This document shows, one piece after another, positions 15,190 through 24,720 of a stretch of DNA of 47,351 nt. The notes under the pieces are model-generated. The model made no database searches. It had not been told where the DNA came from and was given only the letters and a program-made list of their open reading frames with translations. Within the stretch, counting starts at the first letter, position 1. Each line of letters starts with the position of its first letter. The position numbers were made by a program, and so were the translations under genes. Source of the DNA: Thermoplasmata archaeon (GTDB taxonomy: Archaea; Thermoplasmatota; Thermoplasmata; Halarchaeoplasmatales; Halarchaeoplasmataceae); NCBI GenBank assembly GCA_003552585.1, contig PUNK01000068.1:1-47351 (forward strand), written 5' to 3'.

Positions 15190-15819
15190 AAAAAGCCATA
15201 TCTCTGTTCCAGAAGGAAGATCATCATGGATGAAATCCAGTTCGACACCTACTTTATGGGTCATTTCTTCATCAAAATGCGATAGAAATTGAGTTACTCT
15301 CTGCAAATTGAGTGACAATCCAGCTGTTTTGAAGTGCATGGGTATGGCAACCTTTGGCTTTATCATCTCGACCAGCTCTGCCGCTTTTTTATTTCCTATT
15401 GTAAAGGTTCCTCCAACAGGGATGAAAAGGAAATCTATCCCCGTTAATTCATCTAAAATCTCTTTATCAGGTATGTGACCGAGGTCCCCTAAATGGCAGA
15501 ATGTGACTCCATTGGTGGTGAACTTGTATATTATATTCTCACCTCTTATATCGCCATCCTGTTCATCATGATAAGTGGGAAAGCCTTCTATCTCCAAGTC
15601 CCCGAAACGATGCTTCCCCGGTTCTTCAACAAGTTCTGAATTTGAACCCATGACCAAACGTGAAGCATTATGGTCAAAATGATCGTGACTTACTAAAATC
15701 ACATCACCAGTGACTTGTGGGGGTTTAATACCTATGCTTTTACCATCATGTGGGTCCGTCACAACTAATAATTCATTTTCAATCTCAAAGCACGCATGCC
15801 CATGCCATCTTATTCTCAT
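15181..15819 (-). CDS. Metallo-beta-lactamase-fold hydrolase, UPF0173/UlaG-like
   Basis: 212 residues. The N-terminus MRIRWHGHACFEIE and the metal-binding SHDHFDH motif (HxHxDH, near residue 45) are typical of UPF0173/UlaG-like proteins; further ligands are likely in CHLGDLGH and IPMHFKT. Members are presumed metal-dependent phosphodiesterases or lactonases; no substrate can be assigned. It is convergent with eIF6 (9-bp overlap) and divergent from NFACT. Confidence 0.85.
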   Translation of the reverse strand: MRIRWHGHACFEIENELLVVTDPHDGKSIGIKPPQVTGDVILVSHDHFDHNASRLVMGSNSELVEEPGKHRFGDLEIEGFPTYHDEQDGDIRGENIIYKFTTNGVTFCHLGDLGHIPDKEILDELTGIDFLFIPVGGTFTIGNKKAAELVEMIKPKVAIPMHFKTAGLSLNLQRVTQFLSHFDEEMTHKVGVELDFIHDDLPSGTEIWLFSI

Positions 15820-15914
15820 AATGATCCCTATCGGTGTATTACGATGGAATATTTAGTATTATCCTTTTACAGAGGTATCTTTATTCTCGTTGAAGCAACA
15901 AACTCTTAAACGAT

Positions 15915-17843
15915 ATGATTGATTCTCTAAGCATGAAAAAGAACATGGAATCTCTGGAGATCGCTGCTGTGGTACGAGAGATGGATGATTTGGTCGGAGG
16001 CTTCGTCCAGAAAGTTTATGCACCTGGAAAGAACACAGTTTCTTTTCGCATACATGTTCCCGGGACAGGAAAACATCAACTGGTATTCAAAGTTGGAAAT
16101 GCCTTATATCTTTCTGAAAAGGAGATCAAAAATCCACGATCTCCCGGGGATTATGTAATGCTGATGAGGAAGATATTGGGTAATTCTAGGATCACTAACA
16201 TCTATCAGAACGAGTTGGATAGGGTGGTAGTTATAGAGATGCAGGGAAAAGAGAGATTCAAATTGATATTTGAGGTATTTGGCAAAGGCAATCTTATCTT
16301 GGTGGGTGAAAACAAGATCATCCTTCCTTATAGATCTGAGTCGTGGAAACACAGAGACTTGAAGAAGGGTGAAGTTTACAGATTCCCTCCTGCCAGACAG
16401 AACCCTTTTGAGATGACCTTTGACGAAATCAAAGAGACGATGCTGTCTTCGAGTTCAGACCTTGTAAGAACACTTGCGGTACCGATCAACCTAGGTGGCA
16501 AATATGCGGAGGAGGTGTGTGCAAGATTGGGTGTGGACAAGGAAACAAAAGATTTAGAAGACCTCGTCGTAGGAGTTTACGAGATCCTCCAAGAGATCAA
16601 AAGTTCACTGTTCGTAGATGAGTTGGAACCTTTGGTCGTTAAGGAAAATGAAAAGATAATAGATGTAGTGCCCTTTCCACTAAAGAAATATGAGACTTTT
16701 GAAAAAGAAAGCATCGGTTCTTACAACGAGGCCTTAGACCTAGCCTTTGTACCTGTTGAAGAGGAGGGATCTGAAGTTGGTTCTAGATTGGATAGGAAGC
16801 TTAAAACTCAAAAAGAAGCACTCGAAAAAATGAAAAAAAGGGAGATAGAGTGTAAGAAGAAAGCTGAGTTGATCTATCAAAATTATAGGATATGTGAAGA
16901 ACTACTAGAAGCTATTCTGGAGGCTAGAGAGAAGGATATAGAAGATAATATCTTTCCAAAGCTGTTGGAAAGCAACCAGATATCACGTATCGACCGGGAG
17001 GGTCAGTTTGTCACCGTAAAATTAAGAGGCGAAGTAGATGGAGAAGAGTATTACGAGGAGGTAAAACTGGATTTTCGGGAAGACGTGAATGGGAACGCTA
17101 GTCGGTATTATGATGAGAGCAAAAAAGCTAGAAAAAAGAAGGAGGGTGCTATCAAAGCGATCACTTATACAAAAGAGGAATTGAAAAGAAGTAAAGAAGC
17201 TGTAGAAGAGAGAAGGATAGAAAAAAAACCCACTGCTCCTTTCTGGTTCGATAGGTATAAATGGTTCTTATCCAGCCAAGGTATACTAGTTGTAGCAGGA
17301 CTTGATGCCAAAACGAACGAGGAAGTAGTGAAGAAGTATCTTGAAAAGGGAGGTCGATACGCTCATGCTGAAGCTGGGGGCGCACCTTCCGTGGTGGTCA
17401 GAAAGGGAGATGGAAATATTGGTGAAGACACCCTGAAAGAAGCCTGTCAATTCTCTTTGGTTCACTCTAAAGAATGGAAACGGGGTATAGCAGCCGGTAC
17501 GGCATACTGGGTTAAGCCACAACAGGTGAGCAAGACAGCCGAGGCTGGAGAGTCCTTGCCCACCGGAGCATTTGTGATACGGGGAAAAAGGAACTATGTG
17601 AAAGATATACCCATGGAAGCTGTTCTTATTGAAGTAGAGTATAAAGGGAAAAGAAAGGTGACTTGTGCTCCATCATGGACCTTAAAAAACTCTGATTACG
17701 AAGGGAAAAAGGTAAGATTCAGACCGGGTAATACACCTTTGGGGTCCTTTTCAAAAGAGATGTCTGATCATTTTTCCGTACCCATAGAGGAAGTACAGCG
17801 TCTCTTACCCCCGGGAGATGTGAAGATAATGGAAAAAAGTTGA
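15915..17843 (+). CDS. rqcH: NFACT/RqcH (Rqc2, NEMF) ribosome quality-control protein
   Basis: 642 residues, normal for archaeal RqcH homologues. NFACT-N runs from about 10 to 190 and includes the Asp-Arg pair (NELDRVVVIEM) that is needed in RqcH/Rqc2 for CAT-tail synthesis. A helical and coiled-coil arm spans about 290-440, followed by NFACT-R (RYKWFLSSQGILVVAGLDAK, about 445-540). The protein binds large subunits with stalled nascent chains and recruits tRNA to add C-terminal tails. A TTTATT box at 15879-15884 predicts transcription from about 15908, which suits ATG 15915; the in-frame ATG at 15933 is an alternative without a ribosome-binding site. Confidence 0.92.
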   Translation: MIDSLSMKKNMESLEIAAVVREMDDLVGGFVQKVYAPGKNTVSFRIHVPGTGKHQLVFKVGNALYLSEKEIKNPRSPGDYVMLMRKILGNSRITNIYQNELDRVVVIEMQGKERFKLIFEVFGKGNLILVGENKIILPYRSESWKHRDLKKGEVYRFPPARQNPFEMTFDEIKETMLSSSSDLVRTLAVPINLGGKYAEEVCARLGVDKETKDLEDLVVGVYEILQEIKSSLFVDELEPLVVKENEKIIDVVPFPLKKYETFEKESIGSYNEALDLAFVPVEEEGSEVGSRLDRKLKTQKEALEKMKKREIECKKKAELIYQNYRICEELLEAILEAREKDIEDNIFPKLLESNQISRIDREGQFVTVKLRGEVDGEEYYEEVKLDFREDVNGNASRYYDESKKARKKKEGAIKAITYTKEELKRSKEAVEERRIEKKPTAPFWFDRYKWFLSSQGILVVAGLDAKTNEEVVKKYLEKGGRYAHAEAGGAPSVVVRKGDGNIGEDTLKEACQFSLVHSKEWKRGIAAGTAYWVKPQQVSKTAEAGESLPTGAFVIRGKRNYVKDIPMEAVLIEVEYKGKRKVTCAPSWTLKNSDYEGKKVRFRPGNTPLGSFSKEMSDHFSVPIEEVQRLLPPGDVKIMEKS

Positions 17844-17858
17844 AAGGGTTTGGATCGA

Positions 17859-19280
17859 TTACTCAGAGTTCAAAAAGGATAGATAGGCCCTGTACGTATG
17901 GTATATGTCTATCTTTGATGTAATCTCAAAGGGAGCATGCATACCCAGTACCGCCGGTCCTGCGTCTATCACATCTATATTCAGATTCGCTATATCTCTT
18001 GCCACCGTACCACCGCCTCCTTCGTCAACCTTTCCTAATTCACATGGCTGCCAAGGTATATCATTTCTGTTAAAGAGCCCCCTTATCCATCCTACATATT
18101 CTGCATGGGCATCGTTAGCACTGAATTTCCCACCTGCACCCGTAAATTTTGTGAGGACAATTCCCTTACCTAGTTTAGCAGCATTTCTCATCTCGTGCAC
18201 GCTTTTGAAGGATGGGTTAACACCTGCACTTCCATCACCAGAGATAGCCCTAGAGTTCGATAAGGTCTTTTGAAGATCTCGTTGAGTATAATCCCCGTTT
18301 GCTAATTCCAATAGTTCGGATAAGAAAATTTCCACGAATTTTGATGCTGCTCCTGTGTTGCCCACGCTTCCGATCTCCTCTTTATCGAACATGACGACGA
18401 TCGCTGTTCTTTCTGACTCTTTTAGATCTAAGGCTGCGATCAGTGAAGTGTACGCACATACACGATCATCCTGACCATAACCTCCAAGCATGCTCCTGTC
18501 CAGGCCAACGTCTCTTGCAGCTCCCGCCGGTACGATCTCGATTTCTGCACTCACAAAATCCTCCTCAGTTATATCGTACTCGTCGTTGAGCAGCTTTAGA
18601 ACATTCATCTTCAACTTTTCTTCAACATCATCGTCATCTATTGGACGCCCTCCTACGATAACATTGAGTTCTTCTCCCTTTATAACATCTTTCATCTTAC
18701 GCTTACTCTGTGCCTTTTTTGAGAGATGTGGAAGGAGATCGCTAACGACCAGCACAGGGTCTTGGTCTTCTTCACCTATGACGATATCTACAGTAGTTCC
18801 GTCTTCCTTGACCACCCGGCCATGGATTGCAAGAGGTGTGCTCACCCACTGGTACTTTTTGATACCACCATAGTAATGAGTTTTGAACACAGCCATTAGG
18901 GAATCATTATCCTGATAAAGAGGTCTTGCTTTTAGATCCATCCTTGGAGAATCGATATGGCTCGTGACGATATTGACCCCGTCTTGGATATCCTTTTTTC
19001 CTATCACTGCGATCACGAGGGACTTGTTCCTATTGACAAAGTACACTTTGTCTCCTGGTTTCAAACTGTCCATACCCTTTAAGGGAGAAAAACCAGCCTC
19101 TTCTAATAAGACGGTGGCTTTATCAACAACTTCTCGCTCTGTTTTTGCGTAACTCAAGTATTCTTTGTACCCTTCGCAAAAGCGCTTTATTTCTTCAATC
19201 TCCTCTTCATCACACTTTTCCCACGCATGCTCTGGTTCGTATTTGAGCTTATCTTCTAACGTTGGTTCTTCCTTAGACAT
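17859..19280 (-). CDS. M18 family aminopeptidase
   Basis: 473 residues, typical for M18 (aspartyl aminopeptidase, ApeB-like), dinuclear-zinc exopeptidases. Metal ligands are visible in VTSHIDSPRMDLK (first His), MFDKEEIGSVGNTGA (the catalytic Glu pair), SGDGSAGVNPSF and the C-terminal MHAPFEITSKIDIYHTYRAY. DDRVCAYTSLIAAL also matches. It acts in the cytoplasm on peptides, so it would sit downstream of the proteasome in protein turnover. The gene is convergent with NFACT, 15 bp away. Confidence 0.92.
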   Translation of the reverse strand: MSKEEPTLEDKLKYEPEHAWEKCDEEEIEEIKRFCEGYKEYLSYAKTEREVVDKATVLLEEAGFSPLKGMDSLKPGDKVYFVNRNKSLVIAVIGKKDIQDGVNIVTSHIDSPRMDLKARPLYQDNDSLMAVFKTHYYGGIKKYQWVSTPLAIHGRVVKEDGTTVDIVIGEEDQDPVLVVSDLLPHLSKKAQSKRKMKDVIKGEELNVIVGGRPIDDDDVEEKLKMNVLKLLNDEYDITEEDFVSAEIEIVPAGAARDVGLDRSMLGGYGQDDRVCAYTSLIAALDLKESERTAIVVMFDKEEIGSVGNTGAASKFVEIFLSELLELANGDYTQRDLQKTLSNSRAISGDGSAGVNPSFKSVHEMRNAAKLGKGIVLTKFTGAGGKFSANDAHAEYVGWIRGLFNRNDIPWQPCELGKVDEGGGGTVARDIANLNIDVIDAGPAVLGMHAPFEITSKIDIYHTYRAYLSFLNSE

Positions 19281-19394
19281 AATACCAGCAGAGAGGCATC
19301 AACCTTTTCTATATTATATTTTCGTCTCTGTGCAAGTATGACCCAATCACAAAATAGTTATATCGATTGGCATTTGACCCCTTTAGGTGGTTCT

Positions 19395-20711
19395 ATGGAA
19401 CGTAAAAGAAAAAAAGTAGTTATTATGGGCGCTGCAGGAAGAGACTTTCACAATTTCAATACCGTCTTTAGAGATGAAGAGAGAGATAAAGTAGAGGCAT
19501 TCACGGCAACACAGATCCCTGAAATCGAAGGTAGACGATATCCTCCAAGTCTTGCGGGTAACCTATATCCAGATGGTATACCTATCATCCATGAAGACGA
19601 ACTAGAAAGATTGATAAGAAAGGAGAAGATAGACGAAGTGGTCTTTGCTTACAGCGATGTTTCCCACGAATACGTGATGAATCGAGCTTCGATGGTGAAC
19701 GCAGCTGGTGCGGATTTCACACTCTTAGGGACCACCCAAACTATGATCAAATCACAAAGGCCTATCGTGTCGATTTGCGCTACAAGAACGGGGGCTGGAA
19801 AAAGTCAAACTACCCGTAAGATCTGTGAAGAACTTGACGAAAAAGGTAGGAAGGTAGTTTCGATACGACATCCCATGCCTTACGGAGACCTTGAAAAACA
19901 GGCCGTACAAAGGTTTGAAACGTACGAGGATTTAGATAAACATGATTGTACCATCGAGGAGAGAGAAGAATACGAGCCCTACATAGACAAAGGAATGATC
20001 GTATACGCCGGTGTAGATTACGGTGCCATTTTGAGGAAGGCAGAACAAGAAGCAGATGTCATAGTGTGGGATGGTGGAAACAATGACACCCCATTTTACA
20101 GACCGGATATACACTTCGTGGTTTTGGATCCGCACAGACCAGGACATGAATTGACATACCACCCTGGAGAAACCAATTTGAGGATGGCGGATATCTGTAT
20201 AATCAACAAATGCGATTCCGCCAAAAAAGAAAATATTGAAAAGGTGGAAGACAACATCAAGAAAATAAATCCGACCGCCAGGATTCTCCATGCTGACTCT
20301 CCACTCTCCGTCGATGATCCCAGTATGATCAAAGGTAAGAGAGTGCTCGTGATAGAAGATGGTCCGACCGTGACCCACGGTAACATGGGTTTTGGTGCGG
20401 GCAAGCTGGCAGCTGAAAAATACGGTGCGTCTGTAATCATCGATCCACACGAATTTGCCCAAGGAAGTCTTATCCAGGTATTCAAAGAAAACCAACATCT
20501 AGAAAACGTACTACCAGCTATGGGGTACGACAAAAAACAGGTCGACGACCTTGAAGCGACCATCGAAGCCTCTGACTGTGACGTTGTTGTTTCAGGCACG
20601 CCCATAGATATCGAGAGAATTATCAACATCGATAAACCATTGGTCAGGGTTACATACGATTTAGCAATGCATGAAAAAGGGGCCCTTGAAGAGATTCTCA
20701 AGGGACTCTAA
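19395..20711 (+). CDS. Cyclic 2,3-diphosphoglycerate synthetase-like protein
   Basis: 438 residues. The N-terminus KVVIMGAAGRDFHNFNTVFR and the P-loop-like CATRTGAGKSQTTRKICEEL are characteristic of the cpgS family, which in some methanogens makes cyclic 2,3-diphosphoglycerate, a compatible solute and phosphate store. VIVWDGGNNDTPFYRPDIH and VVVSGTPIDIERII also match. The family occurs in many archaea where the metabolite has not been shown, so the activity is inferred. I prefer ATG 19395, preceded by AGGTGGT, over ATG 19338, which lies at or before the transcription start predicted from TATATTATA (19310-19318). Confidence 0.85.
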   Translation: MERKRKKVVIMGAAGRDFHNFNTVFRDEERDKVEAFTATQIPEIEGRRYPPSLAGNLYPDGIPIIHEDELERLIRKEKIDEVVFAYSDVSHEYVMNRASMVNAAGADFTLLGTTQTMIKSQRPIVSICATRTGAGKSQTTRKICEELDEKGRKVVSIRHPMPYGDLEKQAVQRFETYEDLDKHDCTIEEREEYEPYIDKGMIVYAGVDYGAILRKAEQEADVIVWDGGNNDTPFYRPDIHFVVLDPHRPGHELTYHPGETNLRMADICIINKCDSAKKENIEKVEDNIKKINPTARILHADSPLSVDDPSMIKGKRVLVIEDGPTVTHGNMGFGAGKLAAEKYGASVIIDPHEFAQGSLIQVFKENQHLENVLPAMGYDKKQVDDLEATIEASDCDVVVSGTPIDIERIINIDKPLVRVTYDLAMHEKGALEEILKGL

Positions 20712-20716
20712 AACCC

Positions 20717-20735
20717 TTCTTTTCTTTTTTTGTTT
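20717..20735 (+). terminator. T-rich terminator after cpgS-like gene
   Basis: A pyrimidine run with T-tracts (TTCTTTTCTTTTTTTG) begins a few bases after the stop codon. T-tracts of this kind terminate archaeal RNA polymerase without a hairpin. Confidence 0.5.
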
Positions 20736-20795
20736 ATACTGAACGAACTTATCTCAGTAACTGTTATAAGCTACTTAAAGGGTATTTAGTGTGTG

Positions 20796-22073
20796 ATGTC
20801 ATTCAATCCTGCCGATGGAGAACACTTCGTCAAAAGAAACCCCCGTTGTATACTTTGTAGAGGAACAAAAAATCTGTGCAATAGAGAAAGATGTCCTGTA
20901 TTAGTCAAATACTATTCACAGGTCAGATCAAAACAACTCACCGATAGCAAAGATCTTTTTGGTTCTTCCCCACCGGGAGTGTTTGTTGGAAGATATGGTT
21001 ATCCTAAGGTGGATATCGGTCCATTAGTACCTCCCTTCAAAGGAGACACCTTCGAGATGGATACTCCGGAGCTTTGGCTGGGTAAGAGTATAGATGATAT
21101 CGTGGATTTTAGAACGTCGCTGGTACGGGGGAAATATACTGTAGGTGTTGATGATGTTGATGAAGGAGGTAGGGTTGTAGACTATACGAGGGATATGGCC
21201 TTGTGTAAGGAACCTGCAGAAGTTGAAGCGATCTTCAACAAAAAACCCTCGGGTAGGATCACTCTTTCTGATTCAGTACAACCATACGGTCCCTCTGCAC
21301 CGATAAAGAAATTGGATCTCGGCACTTTGAAAATAGACAGAAGATTGGATAGGGTGTATAACGACACTGACTTAAAGGCGGTCGAGGCAGTACTAGAACT
21401 ATATGATAAAGGTGTGTTTGTGTCCAAGATACAGAGAGCATTCAGTGTAGGCGCACTCGGGGTGGATGAAAACAGAAGATTTGTCCCTACACGATGGAGC
21501 ATCACTGCTGTTGACGATAATATAGGAAAGAATTTGAGGGAAGAGGTAAAAGAATATAGACCAATCGATGAGTATAGGATATATGAAACCTGGGAATTGG
21601 ACAATAGGTGGATCATCTTGATGATGCCGAGGACCTGGATATATGAACTTGTAGAAGCTTGGTATCCAGAAACGGCTTGGAATCCCTATGGCAAGGATAT
21701 CGCAATAATATCTAGTCACGAACATTATGAGGGAAGGAAAAAATACGCTGAGATCGGAGGGTGCTTCTATGCAGCAAGATTGGCCGTTGCGGAGAGGCTA
21801 AAAGAAGAAGGGAAACAAGCAGGGACCGTGATCCTCCGTGAAACACATCCAGGATATATCATGCCTGTAGGGGTATGGAATGTCCGTGAAAATGTAAGGA
21901 ATGCATTAAAGAATGAACCAAAGAAGTTTGAAACGATGAAGGATGCCTTGTTTTATATTTCCACCAGATTAGATATCAAGATTGACGTGTGGATAAAAAA
22001 CAGCGAAGTACTCAAGGATGCATTGTATCAAACCAGATTGGAAGACTTCGGAAGGGGGGAAAAATGGGCTTAA
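20796..22073 (+). CDS. nreA: DNA repair protein NreA
   Basis: 425 residues, normal length. The N-terminal zinc motif CILCRGTKNLCNRERCPVL (four Cys) and PPGVFVGRYGYPKVDIGPLVPP mark the Nre family, found in all major archaeal lineages; in Haloferax NreA acts in repair of mitomycin C damage and binds PCNA through a C-terminal PIP box. The C-terminus here is YQTRLEDFGRGEKWA, a degenerate PIP-like sequence with one aromatic only. ATG 20796 is preferred to GTG 20793. The next gene overlaps its end by 10 bp, so NreA and the radical SAM enzyme are translated together. Confidence 0.92.
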   Translation: MSFNPADGEHFVKRNPRCILCRGTKNLCNRERCPVLVKYYSQVRSKQLTDSKDLFGSSPPGVFVGRYGYPKVDIGPLVPPFKGDTFEMDTPELWLGKSIDDIVDFRTSLVRGKYTVGVDDVDEGGRVVDYTRDMALCKEPAEVEAIFNKKPSGRITLSDSVQPYGPSAPIKKLDLGTLKIDRRLDRVYNDTDLKAVEAVLELYDKGVFVSKIQRAFSVGALGVDENRRFVPTRWSITAVDDNIGKNLREEVKEYRPIDEYRIYETWELDNRWIILMMPRTWIYELVEAWYPETAWNPYGKDIAIISSHEHYEGRKKYAEIGGCFYAARLAVAERLKEEGKQAGTVILRETHPGYIMPVGVWNVRENVRNALKNEPKKFETMKDALFYISTRLDIKIDVWIKNSEVLKDALYQTRLEDFGRGEKWA

Positions 22074-22867
22074 GATATGGTGAGATCTATCAGGTGCCCA
22101 AAGATGTCACTGTGAAAGAAATTTACTGTAAACAAGCTTTGTCGCGTTCCCTGCTTGAGGCAGATTTTGCCTTGAATCCTTATCGCGGCTGTAGCCATGG
22201 TTGCATATATTGTTATTCTCCTTATGTGATAAGAGAGGAAAGGAGATGGGGAGATTTTGTTGATATCAAAAGGGACATCCCTAAATTACTATCTGAAGAA
22301 CTTAATCGCAAAGAAGGGAGCGTCCGTTTATCAAGTGTTACTGACCCTTATCAACCTGTTGAAAAAAGCTATGAAATAACAAGGATGTGTTTGGAGCAGT
22401 TGAAGAGAAAGGGTGTACACACTATCATACAAACCAAATCCGATCTTGTTACCAGAGATATCGATCTATTTTGTGATATGGAGGTAGATGTTGGGATGAC
22501 AATCACATCCTTGGATGATGGATTTTCTAGGATATTTGAACCAGGAGCGCCCAATCCAGATCTTAGGATGAAAGCTCTTGAGAAGCTTGTTGAAAAAGGG
22601 ATAAATACTTGGGCATTCATCGGACCATTGATCCCAGGATTCAATGATTCGGATGATGCAATCAAAAAAATTGTGCGAGAACTTAATGATATAGGTGTTT
22701 CAGAGATTTATTTAGACAAGCTGAATATACGTGACGGGATATGGAAGAAATTTGAGGCGTCATTGGATGAACAATCTTTAAGGAATTTAAAGAAAGTGTA
22801 TGAGGATAAAGACTATTTTTTAAGAAGAAAGAGATTCTATAGCAGGCTTGGGAAACCAGTTTATTAA
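22064..22867 (+). CDS. Radical SAM protein, spore photoproduct lyase-like
   Basis: 267 residues. The [4Fe-4S]/SAM motif is CSHGCIYC (Cys43, 47, 50), preceded by LNPYRGC, a pattern of the SPL-like/Rv2578c-like radical SAM group. Later blocks RLSSVTDPYQPVEKSYEITR and WAFIGPLIPGFND also fit that group. The start ATG 22064 overlaps the end of nreA and has the strong site GGGGGGA upstream; longer in-frame starts inside nreA are rejected. Coupling to nreA suggests a DNA-lesion role such as photoproduct repair, but this is inference, and members of the group have other substrates. Confidence 0.8.
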   Translation: MGLRYGEIYQVPKDVTVKEIYCKQALSRSLLEADFALNPYRGCSHGCIYCYSPYVIREERRWGDFVDIKRDIPKLLSEELNRKEGSVRLSSVTDPYQPVEKSYEITRMCLEQLKRKGVHTIIQTKSDLVTRDIDLFCDMEVDVGMTITSLDDGFSRIFEPGAPNPDLRMKALEKLVEKGINTWAFIGPLIPGFNDSDDAIKKIVRELNDIGVSEIYLDKLNIRDGIWKKFEASLDEQSLRNLKKVYEDKDYFLRRKRFYSRLGKPVY

Positions 22868-22963
22868 TAACCAAGTCGTTTAATCTATCATATGAAGATA
22901 TTTTTATTGCTGAAAAAAGGCTAACCACAAAGTTTACCTTTCATCCTCACATGTTAACTAAAC

Positions 22964-23428
22964 ATGTATAATAGAGTTATTTTACCTACGGACGGTTCTT
23001 CGATTTCTTTCAAAGGAGTTGAAGAGGGACTTAAAATCGCTAAACTCTTTAATATACCAGCTGTAGCTATCTACGTGATATCACCGAAGGACTTGACCGA
23101 CAGTATAGTCAGCCCTGGAGCTGAAGAAGTGGTGATTGATTCCTATGACATATTAGAGGATAGACTAAAGAAGAATGGAGAGATAGCCCTTGAAAAAGTT
23201 GAGGATTTGGCACAAAAAATTGGGATCGAGATCGAAACTAAGATTTTGAATGGGTACCCCCATGAAGAGATAACCAAAGAAGCTGGAGATGATGATATTA
23301 TCTATATCTCTTCCCATGGTCATTCGGGATTTACAAAACTTTTTCTGGGTAGCACCACCGACAAGATCATAAAGAACACCAAATGCACGGTCGCCATCGT
23401 GAAACCCAATAAAGACAAAAATAAATGA
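22964..23428 (+). CDS. Universal stress protein, UspA family
   Basis: 154 residues with the Usp fold: MYNRVILPTDGS at the N-terminus and the ATP-binding G-2x-G-9x-G(S/T) motif in SSHGHSGFTKLFLGSTTD near the C-terminus, so it is likely a nucleotide-binding Usp. Transcribed alone, with AAAGTTTACC about 33 nt upstream of ATG 22964 as a possible TATA box. Confidence 0.9.
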   Translation: MYNRVILPTDGSSISFKGVEEGLKIAKLFNIPAVAIYVISPKDLTDSIVSPGAEEVVIDSYDILEDRLKKNGEIALEKVEDLAQKIGIEIETKILNGYPHEEITKEAGDDDIIYISSHGHSGFTKLFLGSTTDKIIKNTKCTVAIVKPNKDKNK

Positions 23429-23553
23429 TAATATCTTTGCTAAAGACACCAAAACCGAAATCTATTTACATGTGTACCTATGTGAATCAGTTGTTGCTAA
23501 AAAAGTAATCCGATTCAGTTCATCGGAATAATCATTAAAAGAGACTGGATAAA

Positions 23554-24615
23554 ATGCCCGCTTCATTAAAGTACTTTGTATTGAGGACATTTAACGCGGT
23601 AATAGTATTGTTGATAGTAGTATTTCTCATATCTCTACTTTTTAGCCATCTGGCTGATGAACAACTGGAAGGTACCGTAGCGGAAGAAGTACGAGGTTAT
23701 GCTCAAGGACTCCCTGAAGAGATGTCCACCGAAGAAAGAAGACAACGAATAGAAGAATATAGGCAGGAAAGGATAGAACATTATGGTCTTGAAGATCCGT
23801 TCTGGGAAAAGGTCTTAAGAAGGACTTGGAACACTTTTATTTTCAACTTTGGAAACGCGAACACCATGCAGGTGCCAGGTGGAGAAGGTAGGGCGGTTAT
23901 CGATATAATAATGCATTATCTACCTCGTACTATTCTATTATTTACATCGGCTGCTATAATTGAGTTAGGTATCGGGATAGGAGTAGGCCTTAAGGCCGCT
24001 CAGGTTGCAGGTACAAAAACTGATAAGTTCTTATCACTCTTTGGGATCGTAACCAGCAGCATGCCCATGTGGTGGGTAGGTATGCTGGCCATATTGGTCT
24101 TTTCGTTTGGATTGGGATGGTTCCCTGCATCGTCGTATCCATTTCCAGTAGGTGTCTCGGGATGGGAGTATTACATAGGTGTGCTTAAGAGGATGGTACT
24201 CCCTATGTTTACGATAATATTCGTTTTGTTCGGGGGACGTGCATGGGCCACAAGGAACATGGTCACTTCGGTATTGCAGGATGACTACATCATGGCTGCT
24301 AGGGCAAAAGGTATACCTGAGAAGAAAGTTATTTATGGGCACACATTGAAAACTGCTTCACCACCAATAGTCACTTCTGCCATCCTTGCATTCTTGATGT
24401 CCATCGGTGGTGCGATGATCACAGAAGTTATATTCACATGGCCAGGGATGGGTTATTTGCTACGACGTGCTATCTTTGAGGCACACGACGTGCCTGTGAT
24501 AATGGGGATCGTGTTCATAACCACCTTCTTATGGGTAGTTGGTTACTTGATAGCCGATCTTTTATACGGTTTCCTCGATCCTAGGGTAGAAGTTGGTGCT
24601 GAGAAAAAGGTTTGA
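23554..24615 (+). CDS. ABC transporter permease, DppB/OppB type
   Basis: 353 residues. A first helix (about 10-32) is followed by an extracytoplasmic stretch rich in charged residues (35-105), then five helices. The EAA loop that contacts the ATPase reads YIMAARAKGIPEKKVIYGHTL, with the conserved Gly. The ending ADLLYGFLDPRV is typical of peptide/nickel permeases. The usual companions (second permease, two ATPases, binding protein) are not beside it, so the gene is an orphan in this window; flanking genes are a Usp and a protease. The substrate is unknown. Confidence 0.85.
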   Translation: MPASLKYFVLRTFNAVIVLLIVVFLISLLFSHLADEQLEGTVAEEVRGYAQGLPEEMSTEERRQRIEEYRQERIEHYGLEDPFWEKVLRRTWNTFIFNFGNANTMQVPGGEGRAVIDIIMHYLPRTILLFTSAAIIELGIGIGVGLKAAQVAGTKTDKFLSLFGIVTSSMPMWWVGMLAILVFSFGLGWFPASSYPFPVGVSGWEYYIGVLKRMVLPMFTIIFVLFGGRAWATRNMVTSVLQDDYIMAARAKGIPEKKVIYGHTLKTASPPIVTSAILAFLMSIGGAMITEVIFTWPGMGYLLRRAIFEAHDVPVIMGIVFITTFLWVVGYLIADLLYGFLDPRVEVGAEKKV

Positions 24616-24720
24616 TCGTCCGCATATATATCAGGATACATTATATTCAAGACCATCTATTCATCGTGCATCATAAAGGATAAATAATCGTAGAGTTATC
24701 TCTATAGAGGTGAAAAGAGA

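Noticed and set aside
19932-20701. Two long minus-strand frames (188 and 201 codons)
   Set aside because: Both are shadows of the cyclic diphosphoglycerate synthetase-like gene, with no domain content.
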